Shown: positions 9,235 to 19,300 of the stretch, piece by piece
Layout of the letters: every line of letters begins with the position of its first letter
Position numbering within the stretch: position 1 is the stretch's first letter
Origin: Rhizobium herbae
Lineage (GTDB): Bacteria; Pseudomonadota; Alphaproteobacteria; Rhizobiales; Rhizobiaceae
DNA length: 64,000 nt
Direction: 5' to 3'
Assembly: GCF_017873135.1 (NCBI RefSeq)
Contig: NZ_JAGGJV010000003.1
Coordinates: 522,233-586,232, forward strand
Translations under genes and position numbers: made by a program
The notes under the pieces: model-generated
The model's input: only the letters and a program-made list of their open reading frames with translations
The model's database searches: none
Told to the model about the DNA's origin: nothing

Positions 9235-9290
9235 GATGTTCTCCGTGTTTCTATTCCGGATATAGGGAACCACGCCGGCCACGCAACCGG

Positions 9291-9656
9291 CTAAAGCGTG
9301 TAGGGGACGCGGACGAACGGGGAATCCGTCGCAAAATCCTTCGTATCTCGCGTGATAAGCAGCATGTGATGCGCCTGTGCAGATGCCTCGATAATCGCGT
9401 CCGGGAGCTTGATGGGACGCTTGCGGCGCAACGCCACGGCAAGGTCGGCGATCGGTGCCGTCAGTCCGACCAGCGTGAAGCTGGCCAGGAAGGCACGGGT
9501 TGCCTGTTCCACGTGTTCGCCGGCGCCTGCCATGACTTCCATCCACGAAATGATGCTGATGCCCCTTTCGTCGTAAAGGGCGAGTTCGTCGCGCGCCTGG
9601 GGAATGCCGTTCAAGTAGTCGATCAGGATGTTGGTATCGAACAGTGCCTTCACCAT
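9291..9656 (-). CDS. vapC: PIN-domain ribonuclease toxin (VapC)
   Basis: Toxin of a type II toxin-antitoxin pair, 121 residues. PIN-domain acidic residues are visible: FDTNILIDY at residues 6-14 (Asp7), a central Glu (WMEVMAG), KLPDAIIEA with Asp near residue 84, and ITRDTKDF near 101-108. VapC proteins cut RNA, often initiator tRNA. The start overlaps the antitoxin gene by 7 bases, the usual coupled arrangement. Confidence 0.87.
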   Translation of the reverse strand: MVKALFDTNILIDYLNGIPQARDELALYDERGISIISWMEVMAGAGEHVEQATRAFLASFTLVGLTAPIADLAVALRRKRPIKLPDAIIEASAQAHHMLLITRDTKDFATDSPFVRVPYTL

Positions 9657-9865
9657 TCGCTGCGGGCCTTTTCCTGATAGCTCAACCCATCCATCCCGCC
9701 GTCGCCCCAAAGCCCGAAGGCTTCGTTTGTTTCAGCTCGGTTGCGGCGCAGAACATACTCGTCGATCGCAGCCCGGATGACGGCGGCGCGCGAGAGCTTT
9801 TCGGCTTTTGCGATATCTTCAAGCGCTTGAACCTGAAGCTCTGTAATATCGATCAACGTTCTCAT
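9650..9865 (-). CDS. vapB: Ribbon-helix-helix antitoxin (VapB-like)
   Basis: Antitoxin partner, 71 residues. The N-terminal half reads as a ribbon-helix-helix DNA-binding domain (RTLIDITELQVQALEDIAKAEKLSRAA). The acidic/aromatic C-terminal half (FGLWGDGGMDGLSYQEKARSEW) would occupy the toxin's active site. It precedes vapC and presumably represses the pair from the palindrome upstream. Confidence 0.83.
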   Translation of the reverse strand: MRTLIDITELQVQALEDIAKAEKLSRAAVIRAAIDEYVLRRNRAETNEAFGLWGDGGMDGLSYQEKARSEW

Positions 9866-9878
9866 AATCCACCTGTTG

Positions 9879-9890
9879 TATATCGATATA
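9879..9890. promoter_or_regulatory. vapBC operator candidate
   Basis: TATATCGATATA is a perfect 12-base palindrome 13 bases upstream of the vapB start, with a partial second copy (ATATGATATC) alongside. Ribbon-helix-helix antitoxins bind such short AT palindromes near their own promoter. The repeat is seen; the binding is inferred. Confidence 0.55.
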
Positions 9891-9993
9891 TGATATCACT
9901 CTGTCGAAATCTTGTCATTGGGATATGCGACAAAGCCCGCATTTGTCGGTTTCAGGCTCGACTCACGGATGATTTCATGGCAGGTCGCTGTGC

Positions 9994-10683
9994 ATGAAAA
10001 CGGAAGTCAAAATTTGCGGACTGAAGACCGCCGAGGCTGTCGACAAGGCCGTTGCGCTGGGCGCCAGCCACGCGGGTTTCATCTTTTTCCCCAGAAGCCC
10101 GCGCAATATCGAGCCGGATGACGCAGGCCGCCTCGCCGATCGTATTCGCGGCAAGGCGAAGATCGTCGCGGTGACGGTTGATGCCGACAATGACGATCTC
10201 GACGAAATCGTCTCGGCCTTGTCTCCCGATATGCTGCAGCTTCACGGCAATGAAAGCCCGGATCGCGTTCTGACCGTCAAGGCGGTTTATGGGCTGCCGG
10301 TGATCAAGGCCCTATCGATCCGGGACGCCGATGATCTGAGGCGGATCGAACCCTATATAGGCATTGCCGATCGGTTTTTGCTCGATGCCAAGCCGCCGAA
10401 GGGATCGGACCTTCCCGGCGGTAACGGCGTGTCTTTCGACTGGAGGCTGCTGGATATGCTTGACGAAAGCGTCGATTACATGCTTTCCGGTGGTTTGAAT
10501 GCGGACAATATCGGCGAGGCCCTGGCGGTCACGGGCGCAAAGGCCGTCGATACCTCGTCAGGCGTGGAAAGTGCGCCGGGTGTGAAAGACCTGAATCGCA
10601 TGGAAGAATTTTTCAAGGCCGTCGCCCGCGCGGAGACGGACATCATCGCCAGGGATGGTGCATTGGCAGGGAGAAGCAAGTGA
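9994..10683 (+). CDS. trpF: Phosphoribosylanthranilate isomerase
   Basis: Third step of tryptophan synthesis from anthranilate (PRA to CdRP), 229 residues, TIM barrel. The N-terminal motif VKICGLK carries the catalytic Cys (Cys8). [17 protein letters not shown] and LSGGLNADN, with the phosphate-binding SSGVE near the end, match the family. It overlaps trpB by 4 bases (GTGA). There is no trpC or trpD here, so the pathway is split, as usual in alphaproteobacteria. Confidence 0.95.
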   Translation: MKTEVKICGLKTAEAVDKAVALGASHAGFIFFPRSPRNIEPDDAGRLADRIRGKAKIVAVTVDADNDDLDEIVSALSPDMLQLHGNESPDRVLTVKAVYGLPVIKALSIRDADDLRRIEPYIGIADRFLLDAKPPKGSDLPGGNGVSFDWRLLDMLDESVDYMLSGGLNADNIGEALAVTGAKAVDTSSGVESAPGVKDLNRMEEFFKAVARAETDIIARDGALAGRSK

Positions 10684-11900
10684 ACGAGACGCCAAAATTG
10701 AATTCGTTCAAGGCCGGTCCGGACGAAGATGGCCGCTTCGGCATTTTCGGCGGCCGTTTCGTCGCCGAAACCCTGATGCCGCTGATCCTCGATCTGCAGG
10801 ACGAGTGGACGAGGGCCAGAACCGATGCCGCATTCCAGGCGGAACTCCAGCACCTCAACACCCATTATACCGGCCGGCCGAGCCCGCTCTATTTCGCCGA
10901 GCGCATGACGGCGGAACTGGGCGGCGCGAAGATCTATTTCAAGCGCGACGAGCTCAACCACACCGGTTCGCACAAGATCAACAATTGCCTCGGCCAGATT
11001 CTGCTTGCCAAGCGCATGGGCAAGACACGGATCATCGCTGAAACAGGCGCCGGCCAGCATGGCGTTGCCTCCGCCACCGTTGCCGCCCGCTTCGGCCTGC
11101 CTTGCGTCGTCTACATGGGCGCGACAGATGTCGAGCGGCAGGCGCCGAACGTGTTCCGCATGAAGCTGCTTGGCGCCGAGGTCAAGCCGGTGACGGCCGG
11201 TCACGGCACGCTGAAGGACGCGATGAACGAGGCCTTGCGCGACTGGGTCACCAATGTCGACGACACCTATTACATGATCGGAACCGCTGCAGGCCCGCAT
11301 CCCTATCCGGAAATGGTGCGCGAGTTCCAGTCGGTGATCGGCAAGGAAGTGCGCGAGCAGATGATGGCGGCCGAAGGCCGTCTTCCGGACTTGCTGGTCG
11401 CCGCTGTCGGCGGCGGATCGAACGCAATCGGACTGTTCCATCCCTTCCTAGACGACCAGAGCGTCAAGATCGTCGGCGTCGAAGCGGGCGGCAAGGGCCT
11501 GGACGGCGAGGAACATTGTGCGTCGCTGACGGCCGGTTCTCCGGGCGTGCTGCATGGCAACCGCACCTATCTGCTGCAGGACGGTGACGGACAGATCAAG
11601 GAAGGCCATTCCATTTCCGCCGGTCTCGACTATCCGGGCATTGGTCCGGAACATTCATGGCTGAAGGATGCCGGCCGCGTCGAATATGTGCCGATCATGG
11701 ACCATGAGGCGCTGGAGGCCTTCCAGTTCCTGACGCGTCTCGAGGGCATCATTCCAGCACTCGAGCCGAGCCATGCGCTGGCGGAAGTCATGAAGCGGGC
11801 CCCGAAGATGGACAAGGACCAGATCATCGTCATGAATCTCTGCGGCCGCGGCGACAAGGACATTTTCACCGTCGGCAAGCTGCTTGGAATGGGACTGTAA
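10680..11900 (+). CDS. trpB: Tryptophan synthase beta chain
   Basis: Joins indole and serine to make tryptophan, PLP enzyme, 406 residues. The PLP lysine is in [10 protein letters not shown] (Lys99), and the phosphate-binding loop GGGSNAIG is near residues 243-250. The GTG start at 10680 overlaps the trpF stop. trpA follows after 4 bases, so the alpha and beta subunits are co-translated. Confidence 0.97.
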   Translation: MNETPKLNSFKAGPDEDGRFGIFGGRFVAETLMPLILDLQDEWTRARTDAAFQAELQHLNTHYTGRPSPLYFAERMTAELGGAKIYFKRDELNHTGSHKINNCLGQILLAKRMGKTRIIAETGAGQHGVASATVAARFGLPCVVYMGATDVERQAPNVFRMKLLGAEVKPVTAGHGTLKDAMNEALRDWVTNVDDTYYMIGTAAGPHPYPEMVREFQSVIGKEVREQMMAAEGRLPDLLVAAVGGGSNAIGLFHPFLDDQSVKIVGVEAGGKGLDGEEHCASLTAGSPGVLHGNRTYLLQDGDGQIKEGHSISAGLDYPGIGPEHSWLKDAGRVEYVPIMDHEALEAFQFLTRLEGIIPALEPSHALAEVMKRAPKMDKDQIIVMNLCGRGDKDIFTVGKLLGMGL

Positions 11901-11904
11901 GACG

Positions 11905-12744
11905 ATGACCGCACGCATGGACAAACGATTTGCCGATCTCGCCGCAGAAGGCCGCCCGGCGCTGGTCACCTATTTCATGGGCGGAGACCCGGATTTCGAC
12001 ACGTCGCTGGCGATCATGAAGGCGTTGCCGTCTGCCGGATCCGATATCATCGAGCTTGGCATGCCCTTTTCCGATCCGATGGCCGACGGCCCGGCGATCC
12101 AGTTGGCTGGACAGCGCGCCCTGAAAGGCGGCCAGACACTGGTAAAGACGCTGGAAATTGCCCGCCGCTTCCGCGAAGACGACCAGGATACGCCGATCGT
12201 CATGATGGGCTATTACAACCCGATCTACATCTACGGCGTCGAACGCTTTCTCGACGATGCGCTGGCTTGCGGCATCGATGGCCTGATCGTTGTCGATCTA
12301 CCGCCGGAAATGGATGACGAACTGTGCATCCCGGCCCTGAAGAAGGATATCAACTTCATCCGGCTGGCGACCCCGACGACGGATGACAAGCGGTTGCCGA
12401 AGGTTCTCGAAAACACCTCCGGTTTCGTCTATTATGTCTCGATGAACGGCATCACCGGTTCGGCCCTGCCGGACCCCACCGTTGTCGGCGGTGCGGTCCA
12501 GCGGATCAAGGGCCATACCAAGCTTCCGGTCTGTGTCGGCTTCGGCGTCAAGACGGCTGAGCATGCACGCGCCATCGGCGCGTCGGCCGATGGCGTGGTC
12601 GTCGGCACGGCCATCGTCAACCAGGTGGCGTCCAGCCTGACCGCGGACGGAAAATCGACAGGAGCAACGGTACCGGGCGTGGAAACACTGGTTCGCAGCC
12701 TTTCCGCCGGCGTTCGCTCCGCAAGACTTGTCGCGGCCGAATAA
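11905..12744 (+). CDS. trpA: Tryptophan synthase alpha chain
   Basis: Cleaves indole-glycerol phosphate to indole for TrpB, 279 residues, TIM barrel. Catalytic residues correspond to Glu50 in [11 protein letters not shown] and Asp61 in [16 protein letters not shown] and a late phosphate-binding segment (GVVVGTAIV) are present. ATG 11905 is preferred over ATG 11884, which lies inside trpB. Confidence 0.96.
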   Translation: MTARMDKRFADLAAEGRPALVTYFMGGDPDFDTSLAIMKALPSAGSDIIELGMPFSDPMADGPAIQLAGQRALKGGQTLVKTLEIARRFREDDQDTPIVMMGYYNPIYIYGVERFLDDALACGIDGLIVVDLPPEMDDELCIPALKKDINFIRLATPTTDDKRLPKVLENTSGFVYYVSMNGITGSALPDPTVVGGAVQRIKGHTKLPVCVGFGVKTAEHARAIGASADGVVVGTAIVNQVASSLTADGKSTGATVPGVETLVRSLSAGVRSARLVAAE

Positions 12745-12793
12745 TTGCCCACATTGTGAGGCAGACCGGTTTTAAATATTCAGGAGTTTGGAT

Positions 12794-13708
12794 TTGAACT
12801 GGATCACGAATTACGTTCGACCGAAGATCAACTCGATGCTCGGTCGCCGGGAAGTTCCGGAAAATCTCTGGATCAAATGCCCGGAAACCGGCGAGATGGT
12901 GTTTCACCGCGATCTCGAAGAGAACAAATGGGTCATTCCCGCCTCCGGCTTCCACATGAAGATGCCGGCCAAGGCGCGGCTGAAGGACCTGTTCGATGAC
13001 GGCGTCTACGAGGCTCTGCCGCAGCCCAAGGTGGCGCAGGACCCGTTGAAGTTCCGCGATTCGAAGAAATACGTCGATCGCCTGCGCGACAGCCGGATCA
13101 AGACCGATCTGGAAGACACGATCGTTGCCGGCGTCGGCCGCTGCCGTGGCGTCAAGCTCGTCGGGGTCGTACATGAATTCAATTTCATGGGTGGCTCGCT
13201 CGGCATGGCCGCCGGTGAGGCGATCATCAAGGCATTCGAAAAGGCGATCGCGGAAAAATGCCCGCTGGTCATCTTCCCGGCCTCGGGCGGCGCCCGTATG
13301 CAGGAAGGCATCCTCTCGCTGATGCAATTGCCGCGCACCACGGTCGCGGTTCAAATGCTGAAGGAAGCCGGTCTTCCCTATATCGTCGTGCTGACCAACC
13401 CGACCACCGGCGGCGTGACGGCATCCTATGCGATGCTAGGCGATCTGCATCTGGCAGAGCCGGGCGCCGAGATCTGCTTTGCCGGCAAGCGCGTTATCGA
13501 GCAGACTATCCGCGAAAAACTGCCGGAAGGCTTCCAGACGTCGGAATATCTGATGGAGCATGGCATGATCGACATGGTCGTCAAGCGCCACGATATTCCC
13601 GATACGCTTGCCCGCGTCCTGAAGATCCTGATGAAGAAGCCGGTGGATGCCGCCAAGCTCAATGGCAGTACAGCACTTGCCGCGATACCGATGGCAGCCA
13701 GCGCCTAA
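12794..13708 (+). CDS. accD: Acetyl-CoA carboxylase carboxyltransferase beta subunit (degenerate zinc ribbon)
   Basis: Beta half of the carboxyltransferase that makes malonyl-CoA for fatty acid synthesis, 304 residues. The crotonase-like core is clear ([34 protein letters not shown]). TTG 12794 is chosen: AGGAG lies 7 bases upstream, and the protein then begins [10 protein letters not shown] as I recall for rhizobial homologues. The N-terminal four-Cys zinc ribbon of E. coli AccD is reduced to one Cys (Cys29 in WIKCPETGE); the later pair reads IPASG. Linkage to trpFBA and folC is typical of Rhizobiales. Confidence 0.95.
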   Translation: MNWITNYVRPKINSMLGRREVPENLWIKCPETGEMVFHRDLEENKWVIPASGFHMKMPAKARLKDLFDDGVYEALPQPKVAQDPLKFRDSKKYVDRLRDSRIKTDLEDTIVAGVGRCRGVKLVGVVHEFNFMGGSLGMAAGEAIIKAFEKAIAEKCPLVIFPASGGARMQEGILSLMQLPRTTVAVQMLKEAGLPYIVVLTNPTTGGVTASYAMLGDLHLAEPGAEICFAGKRVIEQTIREKLPEGFQTSEYLMEHGMIDMVVKRHDIPDTLARVLKILMKKPVDAAKLNGSTALAAIPMAASA

Positions 13709-13717
13709 ATACATGGT

Positions 13718-13739
13718 GCGCCCGGGATTGTCCGGGCGC
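13718..13739. other. GC-rich hairpin between accD and folC
   Basis: GCGCCCGG (13718-13725) pairs with CCGGGCGC (13732-13739). There is no T-run, so it is more likely an mRNA processing or attenuation structure than a strong intrinsic terminator. The rest of the gap to folC holds only the folC GGAGGAG site at 13816-13822. Confidence 0.4.
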
Positions 13740-13828
13740 CTGGAAGGCATGAGACGATTTGGAATTGGCGCGTTCTGAGCGCGCTTGATGAGCGCTCGGC
13801 GCTCCAACGGCGGTTGGAGGAGCGGGTG

Positions 13829-15172
13829 ATGACGACGACGCAGGTCAGCGAGGCGGGGCAGGAAATCGACAAGCTGCTGGCCCTGCACCCCAAGGGCTTC
13901 GATCTGTCGCTCGACCGGATCACCCGGCTGCTCGACGTACTCGGCAATCCGCAGGACAGGCTTCCGCCGGTCATTCATGTGGCCGGTACCAATGGCAAGG
14001 GTTCGGTGACGGCCTTTTCCCGGGCGATCCTCGAAGCGTCCGGTCTGAGCGTCCATGTCCACACATCGCCGCATCTCGTCAATTGGCACGAGCGTTACCG
14101 CATCGGCAAAAAGGGTGAGCGCGGTGCGCTGGTCAACGATGCCGTTCTGGCGGATGCCGTCCGTCGTGTCGGCGAAGCCAATGGCGGCCAGAAGATCACC
14201 GTGTTCGAAATCCTGACGGCGGTCACTTTCGTACTGTTTGCCGAGCATCCGGCCGATGTTGCGATCATTGAAGTCGGTCTCGGCGGCCGTTTCGACGCGA
14301 CCAATGTGATCAAGACCCCCGCCGTTTCCGTCATCATGCCGATCTCGCTCGATCACCAGGCCTATCTGGGCGACCGCGTCGAACTGATCGCCGCCGAAAA
14401 AGCCGGGATCATGAAACGTGGCTGCCCGGTGGTGATTGGCCATCAGGAGGAGGATACGGCGCGCGACGTGCTCGTCTCCATCGCCGAACGGCTGAAATGC
14501 CCGCTGTCGGTCTATGGTCAGGACTTCATGGCGCACGAGGAATTCGGCAGGCTCGTCTACCAGGACGAATTCGGCCTGGCCGACCTGCCGTTGCCGCGTC
14601 TGCCGGGGCGCCATCAATACGCCAATGCCGCCGCCGCCATCCGGGCCGTGAAGGCGGCCGGGTTCGATATTTCCGATGCTTCCATCGACAAGGGACTGGT
14701 GACGGTCGACTGGCCGGGCCGTCTGCAGCGCTTGACCGAGGGCAAGCTTGCATCTCTCGCGCCGAAGGGTTCCGAAATCTGGGTCGATGGTGGGCACAAT
14801 CCGGGCGCCGGCCAGGTCATCGCCGAAACCATGGCCAATCTCGAAGAGCGGGAGCCGCGTCCCCTGTTCCTGATCACCGGCATGATCAACACCAAGGATC
14901 CAGTCGGTTATTTCAAGGCGTTCAAGGGGCTCGCCGAGCAGATATTCACCGTGCCGATCCGCGGTTCGGATGCCGGAATAGATGCGGTTGCGCTCGCCGA
15001 CGACGCGGTTACGGCTGGATTCGAAGCTGGTGCGGTCTCGTCGGTTGCCGAAGCGCTAGGTGCGATCACCGCCATGTTTGACGACGATCCGGTCGCGCCA
15101 CGCATCCTGATCGGCGGCTCGCTCTATCTGGTCGGCGACGTGCTGGCCGACAACGGAACCCCGCCCAGATAA
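13829..15172 (+). CDS. folC: Folylpolyglutamate/dihydrofolate synthase
   Basis: Adds glutamate to dihydropteroate and tetrahydrofolate, cytoplasmic, 447 residues, Mur-ligase fold. The P-loop GTNGKGSV is at residues 53-60. Mur-type ATPase motifs follow (EVGLGGRFDATN, DHQAYLG). The C-terminal ligase domain begins near residue 300 (WVDGGHNPGA). ATG 13829 follows GGAGGAG at 13816-13822. Confidence 0.94.
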   Translation: MTTTQVSEAGQEIDKLLALHPKGFDLSLDRITRLLDVLGNPQDRLPPVIHVAGTNGKGSVTAFSRAILEASGLSVHVHTSPHLVNWHERYRIGKKGERGALVNDAVLADAVRRVGEANGGQKITVFEILTAVTFVLFAEHPADVAIIEVGLGGRFDATNVIKTPAVSVIMPISLDHQAYLGDRVELIAAEKAGIMKRGCPVVIGHQEEDTARDVLVSIAERLKCPLSVYGQDFMAHEEFGRLVYQDEFGLADLPLPRLPGRHQYANAAAAIRAVKAAGFDISDASIDKGLVTVDWPGRLQRLTEGKLASLAPKGSEIWVDGGHNPGAGQVIAETMANLEEREPRPLFLITGMINTKDPVGYFKAFKGLAEQIFTVPIRGSDAGIDAVALADDAVTAGFEAGAVSSVAEALGAITAMFDDDPVAPRILIGGSLYLVGDVLADNGTPPR

Positions 15173-15208
15173 GCTGGGCGGACTGCAATTCCTCGACAAG
15201 GCAAACGA

Positions 15209-15838
15209 ATGAACGACAACAATCCCGAATTGCCGGAAGGCTATTCGCCCGTTCCGCCGGGCAAGGTTGCCAACGTTGTGACATTCCTGGAGATGCGCAA
15301 GCGGCCGCCGGATATGAACAGGCTGCCGGAATCGCCACTCGACCTGGTGCGACTGGGTCCGCAGAATCTCGATATCTACCGGCGCCTGTTTCGCGAGGTC
15401 GGCGAAGACTGGTTGTGGGTGTCGATGCTGGAGATCGGCGATGACGCGGTTCGCGATATTCTTGATCATCCGTCGATGGAGACATACGCGTTGCGCGATG
15501 GCACCCGCAATATCGGCTTGGTGGAGCTCGACTTCCGGGTTTCCGGCGAATGCGAACTTGTCTATTTCGGCGTGGTCAAGGATGCGATCGGCAAGGGCGC
15601 GGGACGCTTCCTGATGAACCAGGCGATTGCCAGGGCGTGGACGCAGCCGATCGATCGTTTCTGGCTGCACACCTGCACATTCGATCATCCGGCCGCTGTC
15701 GGGTTCTATCAGCGCTCCGGCTTCAAGCCCTACGCACTGATGGTCGAAGTCCACGACGATCCGCGTCTGTCGGGCCTGTTGCCCAGAACCGCAGCACCCC
15801 ATATCCCGTTGCTGGAAATTGCTGCCAACACCGAATGA
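15209..15838 (+). CDS. GNAT family N-acetyltransferase
   Basis: Predicted acetyl-CoA-dependent acyltransferase, 209 residues. The GNAT core is in the C-terminal two thirds: the strand ELVYFGVVKDAIGKGAGRFLM contains the acetyl-CoA loop (K-G-A-G-R), followed by HTCTFDHPAAVGFYQRSGFKPY, the classic motif B end. The substrate is unknown. It sits 36 bases after folC and ends before a two-way terminator. Confidence 0.82.
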   Translation: MNDNNPELPEGYSPVPPGKVANVVTFLEMRKRPPDMNRLPESPLDLVRLGPQNLDIYRRLFREVGEDWLWVSMLEIGDDAVRDILDHPSMETYALRDGTRNIGLVELDFRVSGECELVYFGVVKDAIGKGAGRFLMNQAIARAWTQPIDRFWLHTCTFDHPAAVGFYQRSGFKPYALMVEVHDDPRLSGLLPRTAAPHIPLLEIAANTE

Positions 15839-15854
15839 CCGATCCGAGACGAAA

Positions 15855-15876
15855 AAAGCCCGGTTTCCCGGGCTTT
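15855..15876. terminator. Bidirectional terminator between GNAT gene and trxA
   Basis: AAAGCCCGG (15855-15863) pairs with CCGGGCTTT (15868-15876) around a 4-base loop, flanked by A- and T-runs on both sides. It serves the converging GNAT and trxA transcripts. Confidence 0.85.
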
Positions 15877-15898
15877 TCAATTCGATTCCAGATGTCAA

Positions 15899-16222
15899 TT
15901 AGGCGGCTGCGTTGGAAATCCAGGATGTCAGTGCTGTCTTCGGCGCGGCACCCACCTTGATGTCGGCCACTTCGCCGGCCTTGAACATGGCGAGCGTCGG
16001 GATGGAACGTACGCCATACTGGGCGGCGATTTCCGGGTTCTCGTCGATATTGACCTTGGCAACCTTGACCTTGCCGGCCATTTCAACGGAAATTTCTTCC
16101 AGGCTCGGAGCGATCATCTTGCAGGGGCCGCACCATTCGGCCCAGAAATCGACGATGACAGGCTCGACGGAGTTCAGGACTTCGTCCTGAAAATTGGAAG
16201 TATCGACTTTTACGGTAGCCAT
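15899..16222 (-). CDS. trxA: Thioredoxin 1
   Basis: Cytoplasmic dithiol carrier, 107 residues, standard length. The active site is WCGPCK (Cys31, Cys34) and the cis-Pro loop is IPTL. AAGGAG precedes ATG 16222; longer in-frame starts upstream lack it. It lies 90 bases downstream of addA and may be read with it or from its own promoter. Confidence 0.96.
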   Translation of the reverse strand: MATVKVDTSNFQDEVLNSVEPVIVDFWAEWCGPCKMIAPSLEEISVEMAGKVKVAKVNIDENPEIAAQYGVRSIPTLAMFKAGEVADIKVGAAPKTALTSWISNAAA

Positions 16223-16312
16223 AGGCTGCTCCTTGGTTTCGAAATCGGCGTTCTTCGAACGGTTGTCCATCATGTGATGGTTGAGCGTCAGCTTTTCAAT
16301 GCCATTCCTATC

Positions 16313-19300
16313 TCACTTTGTCGCGAGGTCCACAAGGCTCCTGTCGAGCATCTCCTGCGGCAAGGTGAGTACCGAGGGACCTTCGGTATAAATCAGCACG
16401 CATTGGAACGCGTGATCGGGATAAAGCGGCTCCAGCAGGGCGCGGTAGATTGCAAGCTGCGCCCGGTAGACGAAGGGGATCGCTTCCGGCGATACCGGGA
16501 TTTCGCGGTTTGTCTTGAAGTCGGCGATGACAACGGTGTTTCCGGACACGGCCAGCCGGTCGATGCGGCCCGACACGGCAAAATCCCTCGCGCCGAGTTT
16601 CAGGGTACCCATCACGGCCACTTCCGCCCGGCTGGTCTCTGAAAACAGCGCAACCAGCTCGGGGTGCTCGATCACGTTGAGAACCGATTGGGTCAGGGCC
16701 TGCCGCTCAGGCGCAGACCAGCGCGGGACGGAGCGCAGCAGGTAACGCTCGGCCGCGGCCTGGCGCTCGTCCGGTGCGATCGACGGCAGCACCTGCAGGA
16801 ACCGGTGCAGCAGCGCGCCGCGCAGCAGTGATGTGTTGGCGCCGGGTTTTTGCGAAAACAGCGCCGATCCGACGATCGTGTCGGTATCCTCTTCATCGAT
16901 GACGGCCCCGGCCCCCGAAGGGCTGAGCGGGCGCGGCAGATGCCGTTGCGGCGGCAGCGGCTGCAAGAGCGCTGCCGGCAGGCCTATGTACCGTGCTTCC
17001 ACCGCCTGGTTGTCCGTATCCTGTGTCTGCAGATCGCGGCCGATGGCGGACACCCGCCAGCGATGGCCCGTCCACTCCTGATCGCCGGCGGAAAACGTCG
17101 TCGGCGTGCTGCGGCCGTGGTCATCGGCGGAGAGGCTGGCGGTCACCATTGCGTGCCAACTGTCGGGATTGGCGCGCTTGCCCTGGTAGCCGCAGACGAT
17201 CAGCCGGTCGGCCGCGCGTGTCATGCCGACATAGAGAAGCCGGCGGTACTCTTCCTCGGCCGCGATTTTCAGCCGGTCCGTATCCGCATCGACCAGCGTG
17301 TTGGAGGCAGCACCCGGCGGCCGCCAGACCGGAAGCGGGGGTGCGTCCTGGCCGTCGTCCCGCTTGATCATGCGCAGGCCGGAGACATGCTGCGAATTGA
17401 AGGCCTTGCCGCCGCCGTCGACCAGGAAGACGACCGGTGCCTCCAGCCCCTTGGCGGCGTGCACCGTCATGATGCGGACTTCGTTGCGCTCCTTGTCCTG
17501 CTCGCGCTTGACGGTGGGAGCTTCCATCTCCAGTCCGGAGATAAAGGCCTGCAGCCCCGGCAACCCGTTCTTCTCATGGTCGAGCGCAAAGGTCAGGAAT
17601 TCGTCGAGGATGTCGCTGACCTCCGTGCCAAGCCTTCCGAGAAAGGCGGCACGGCCACCGTCATGGCCAAGGATCAGGGCATAAAAATCATGGACGGGCA
17701 GGGTGCGCGACAATGCCCTGTATCGCTGCAGCTTCCGCATGGCCGCGTGATAGCGGCTGGTTTCGTCGGCGCCGAAATCCAGCAGGTTTTGCCAGACGCT
17801 GACCGAAAGGGGCCGGCCGATGGCGAGTGCTGCGATATCCTCTTCGTTGAGATCGAACAGCGGACTTTTGAGAACAGCGGCCAGCGACAGGTCATCCTGC
17901 GGCAAAAGCACGAAGCGGCCGAGCGCCATCAGGTCCTGAACGGCGATATGGTTGGTCAGCACCAGCCGGTCGGCACCGGCAACGGGGATATTCCGGCGGG
18001 TCTTAAGCGCCCGGGTCAGCGCATTGACGAAGGCGTCGCGCTTGCGCACGAGAACGATGATATCGCCGGGCTGCATCGGCCGCCTGACGCCCTTTTCAAT
18101 CACCGTTTCCTTGCCGATCCAGTCGGCAAGCACGCTGGCGATGCGCTGCGCCAGGATATTGGCCGGCGCATCCTCGGGCGTCGCGTCGAAGGCGGCGGTC
18201 CAGTCGTCCTCCTGAATGCTGTCGGCTGGCGCGATCGCATCCCAGACCTCGACCAGCCCCGGATGGCCGATGCGGTTGGAGGCATGCACGACGGCGTCGT
18301 TGCGGGCGCTGAGCCCGCGGGCATGGGCCGGATTTTCAAACACGGTATCGACGGCCGACAGCACGTCTTCCGTCGAGCGGAAGGACAGCTGCAGCCGGAT
18401 CGGGCTGAAGGCCTTGCCGCCGTCGCGGACCCGCCGTTCGGTCTCGACGCTCTCGTCGGAAAACCGTTCGGGACGGGCGCCCTGGAACGAATAGATCGAC
18501 TGTTTCTCGTCCCCGACGGCAAACATCGTCCGGTTGCTGCCACGTGCCGTTTCGCCGGAGAAGAAATCCTCCGCCAGCGACTGGATGATCGTCCACTGCA
18601 CCGGGCTGGTATCCTGCGCCTCGTCAACGAGGATGTGATCGATGCCTTGATCGAGCTTGTAGTGAATCCAGCGGCTGACATCGCCGCGCGACAAAAGCGT
18701 TGCCGTTCGGTTGATCAGGTCGTCGAAATCCAGCTGGCTGCGGCTCTTCTTGATGTCCTCGTAGTCGGCGTTCAGCCGGTCGGCAAGCACCAGCGCCGCC
18801 TTGGTTGCCTCGAACATGGCGATGAGGTTGAGGCGGTTGGTGGCACCGACGATGTGGTCGCGGGCGGCGGTGACAAGGTCTTCCAGATCCGGCGCCTTGT
18901 CGCGCATCGCTTTCGACAGGAAGGCCGAATCCGCTCTCGGTTTTCCGGCCTGGGTGAAGAACAGTCCGATAAGCGCGTGGTAGCGCTGCAGCGGATCGCC
19001 GAGTTTGGCGACCGCGCGCAGACCATCGGCAAACTCCGTGACCTTGGCTCCGCCGGTCGATTGCGCCATGCCGATATAGCGTTCGAGCGCTGCGCCGTTG
19101 AGACCCTTGAGAGGCCAGAATCCGGCTAACGCCGTCTGTGTCGTCTCATCCGCGCCGAGACCGAGAGCTGATCGAAGCGCCGGATCGATGCCGCCCTTTC
19201 GCCCCGCGCCGTCCAGAAAGACCTGTACGGGCGTGCGGTTGGCGACGATCGCCGACAGCAGCTTTTCCAGCCCGGTATCGTCGGCCAGATCGAGCACGGT

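Noticed and set aside
13718..13739. Hairpin after accD as an intrinsic terminator
   Set aside because: The stem is strong but lacks a T-run, and folC follows in the same direction.
16850..19129. A 759-codon open frame on the plus strand opposite addA
   Set aside because: It mirrors the addA coding frame; long antisense frames are expected at this GC content, and its translation is rich in Arg/Gly/Asp with no family motif.
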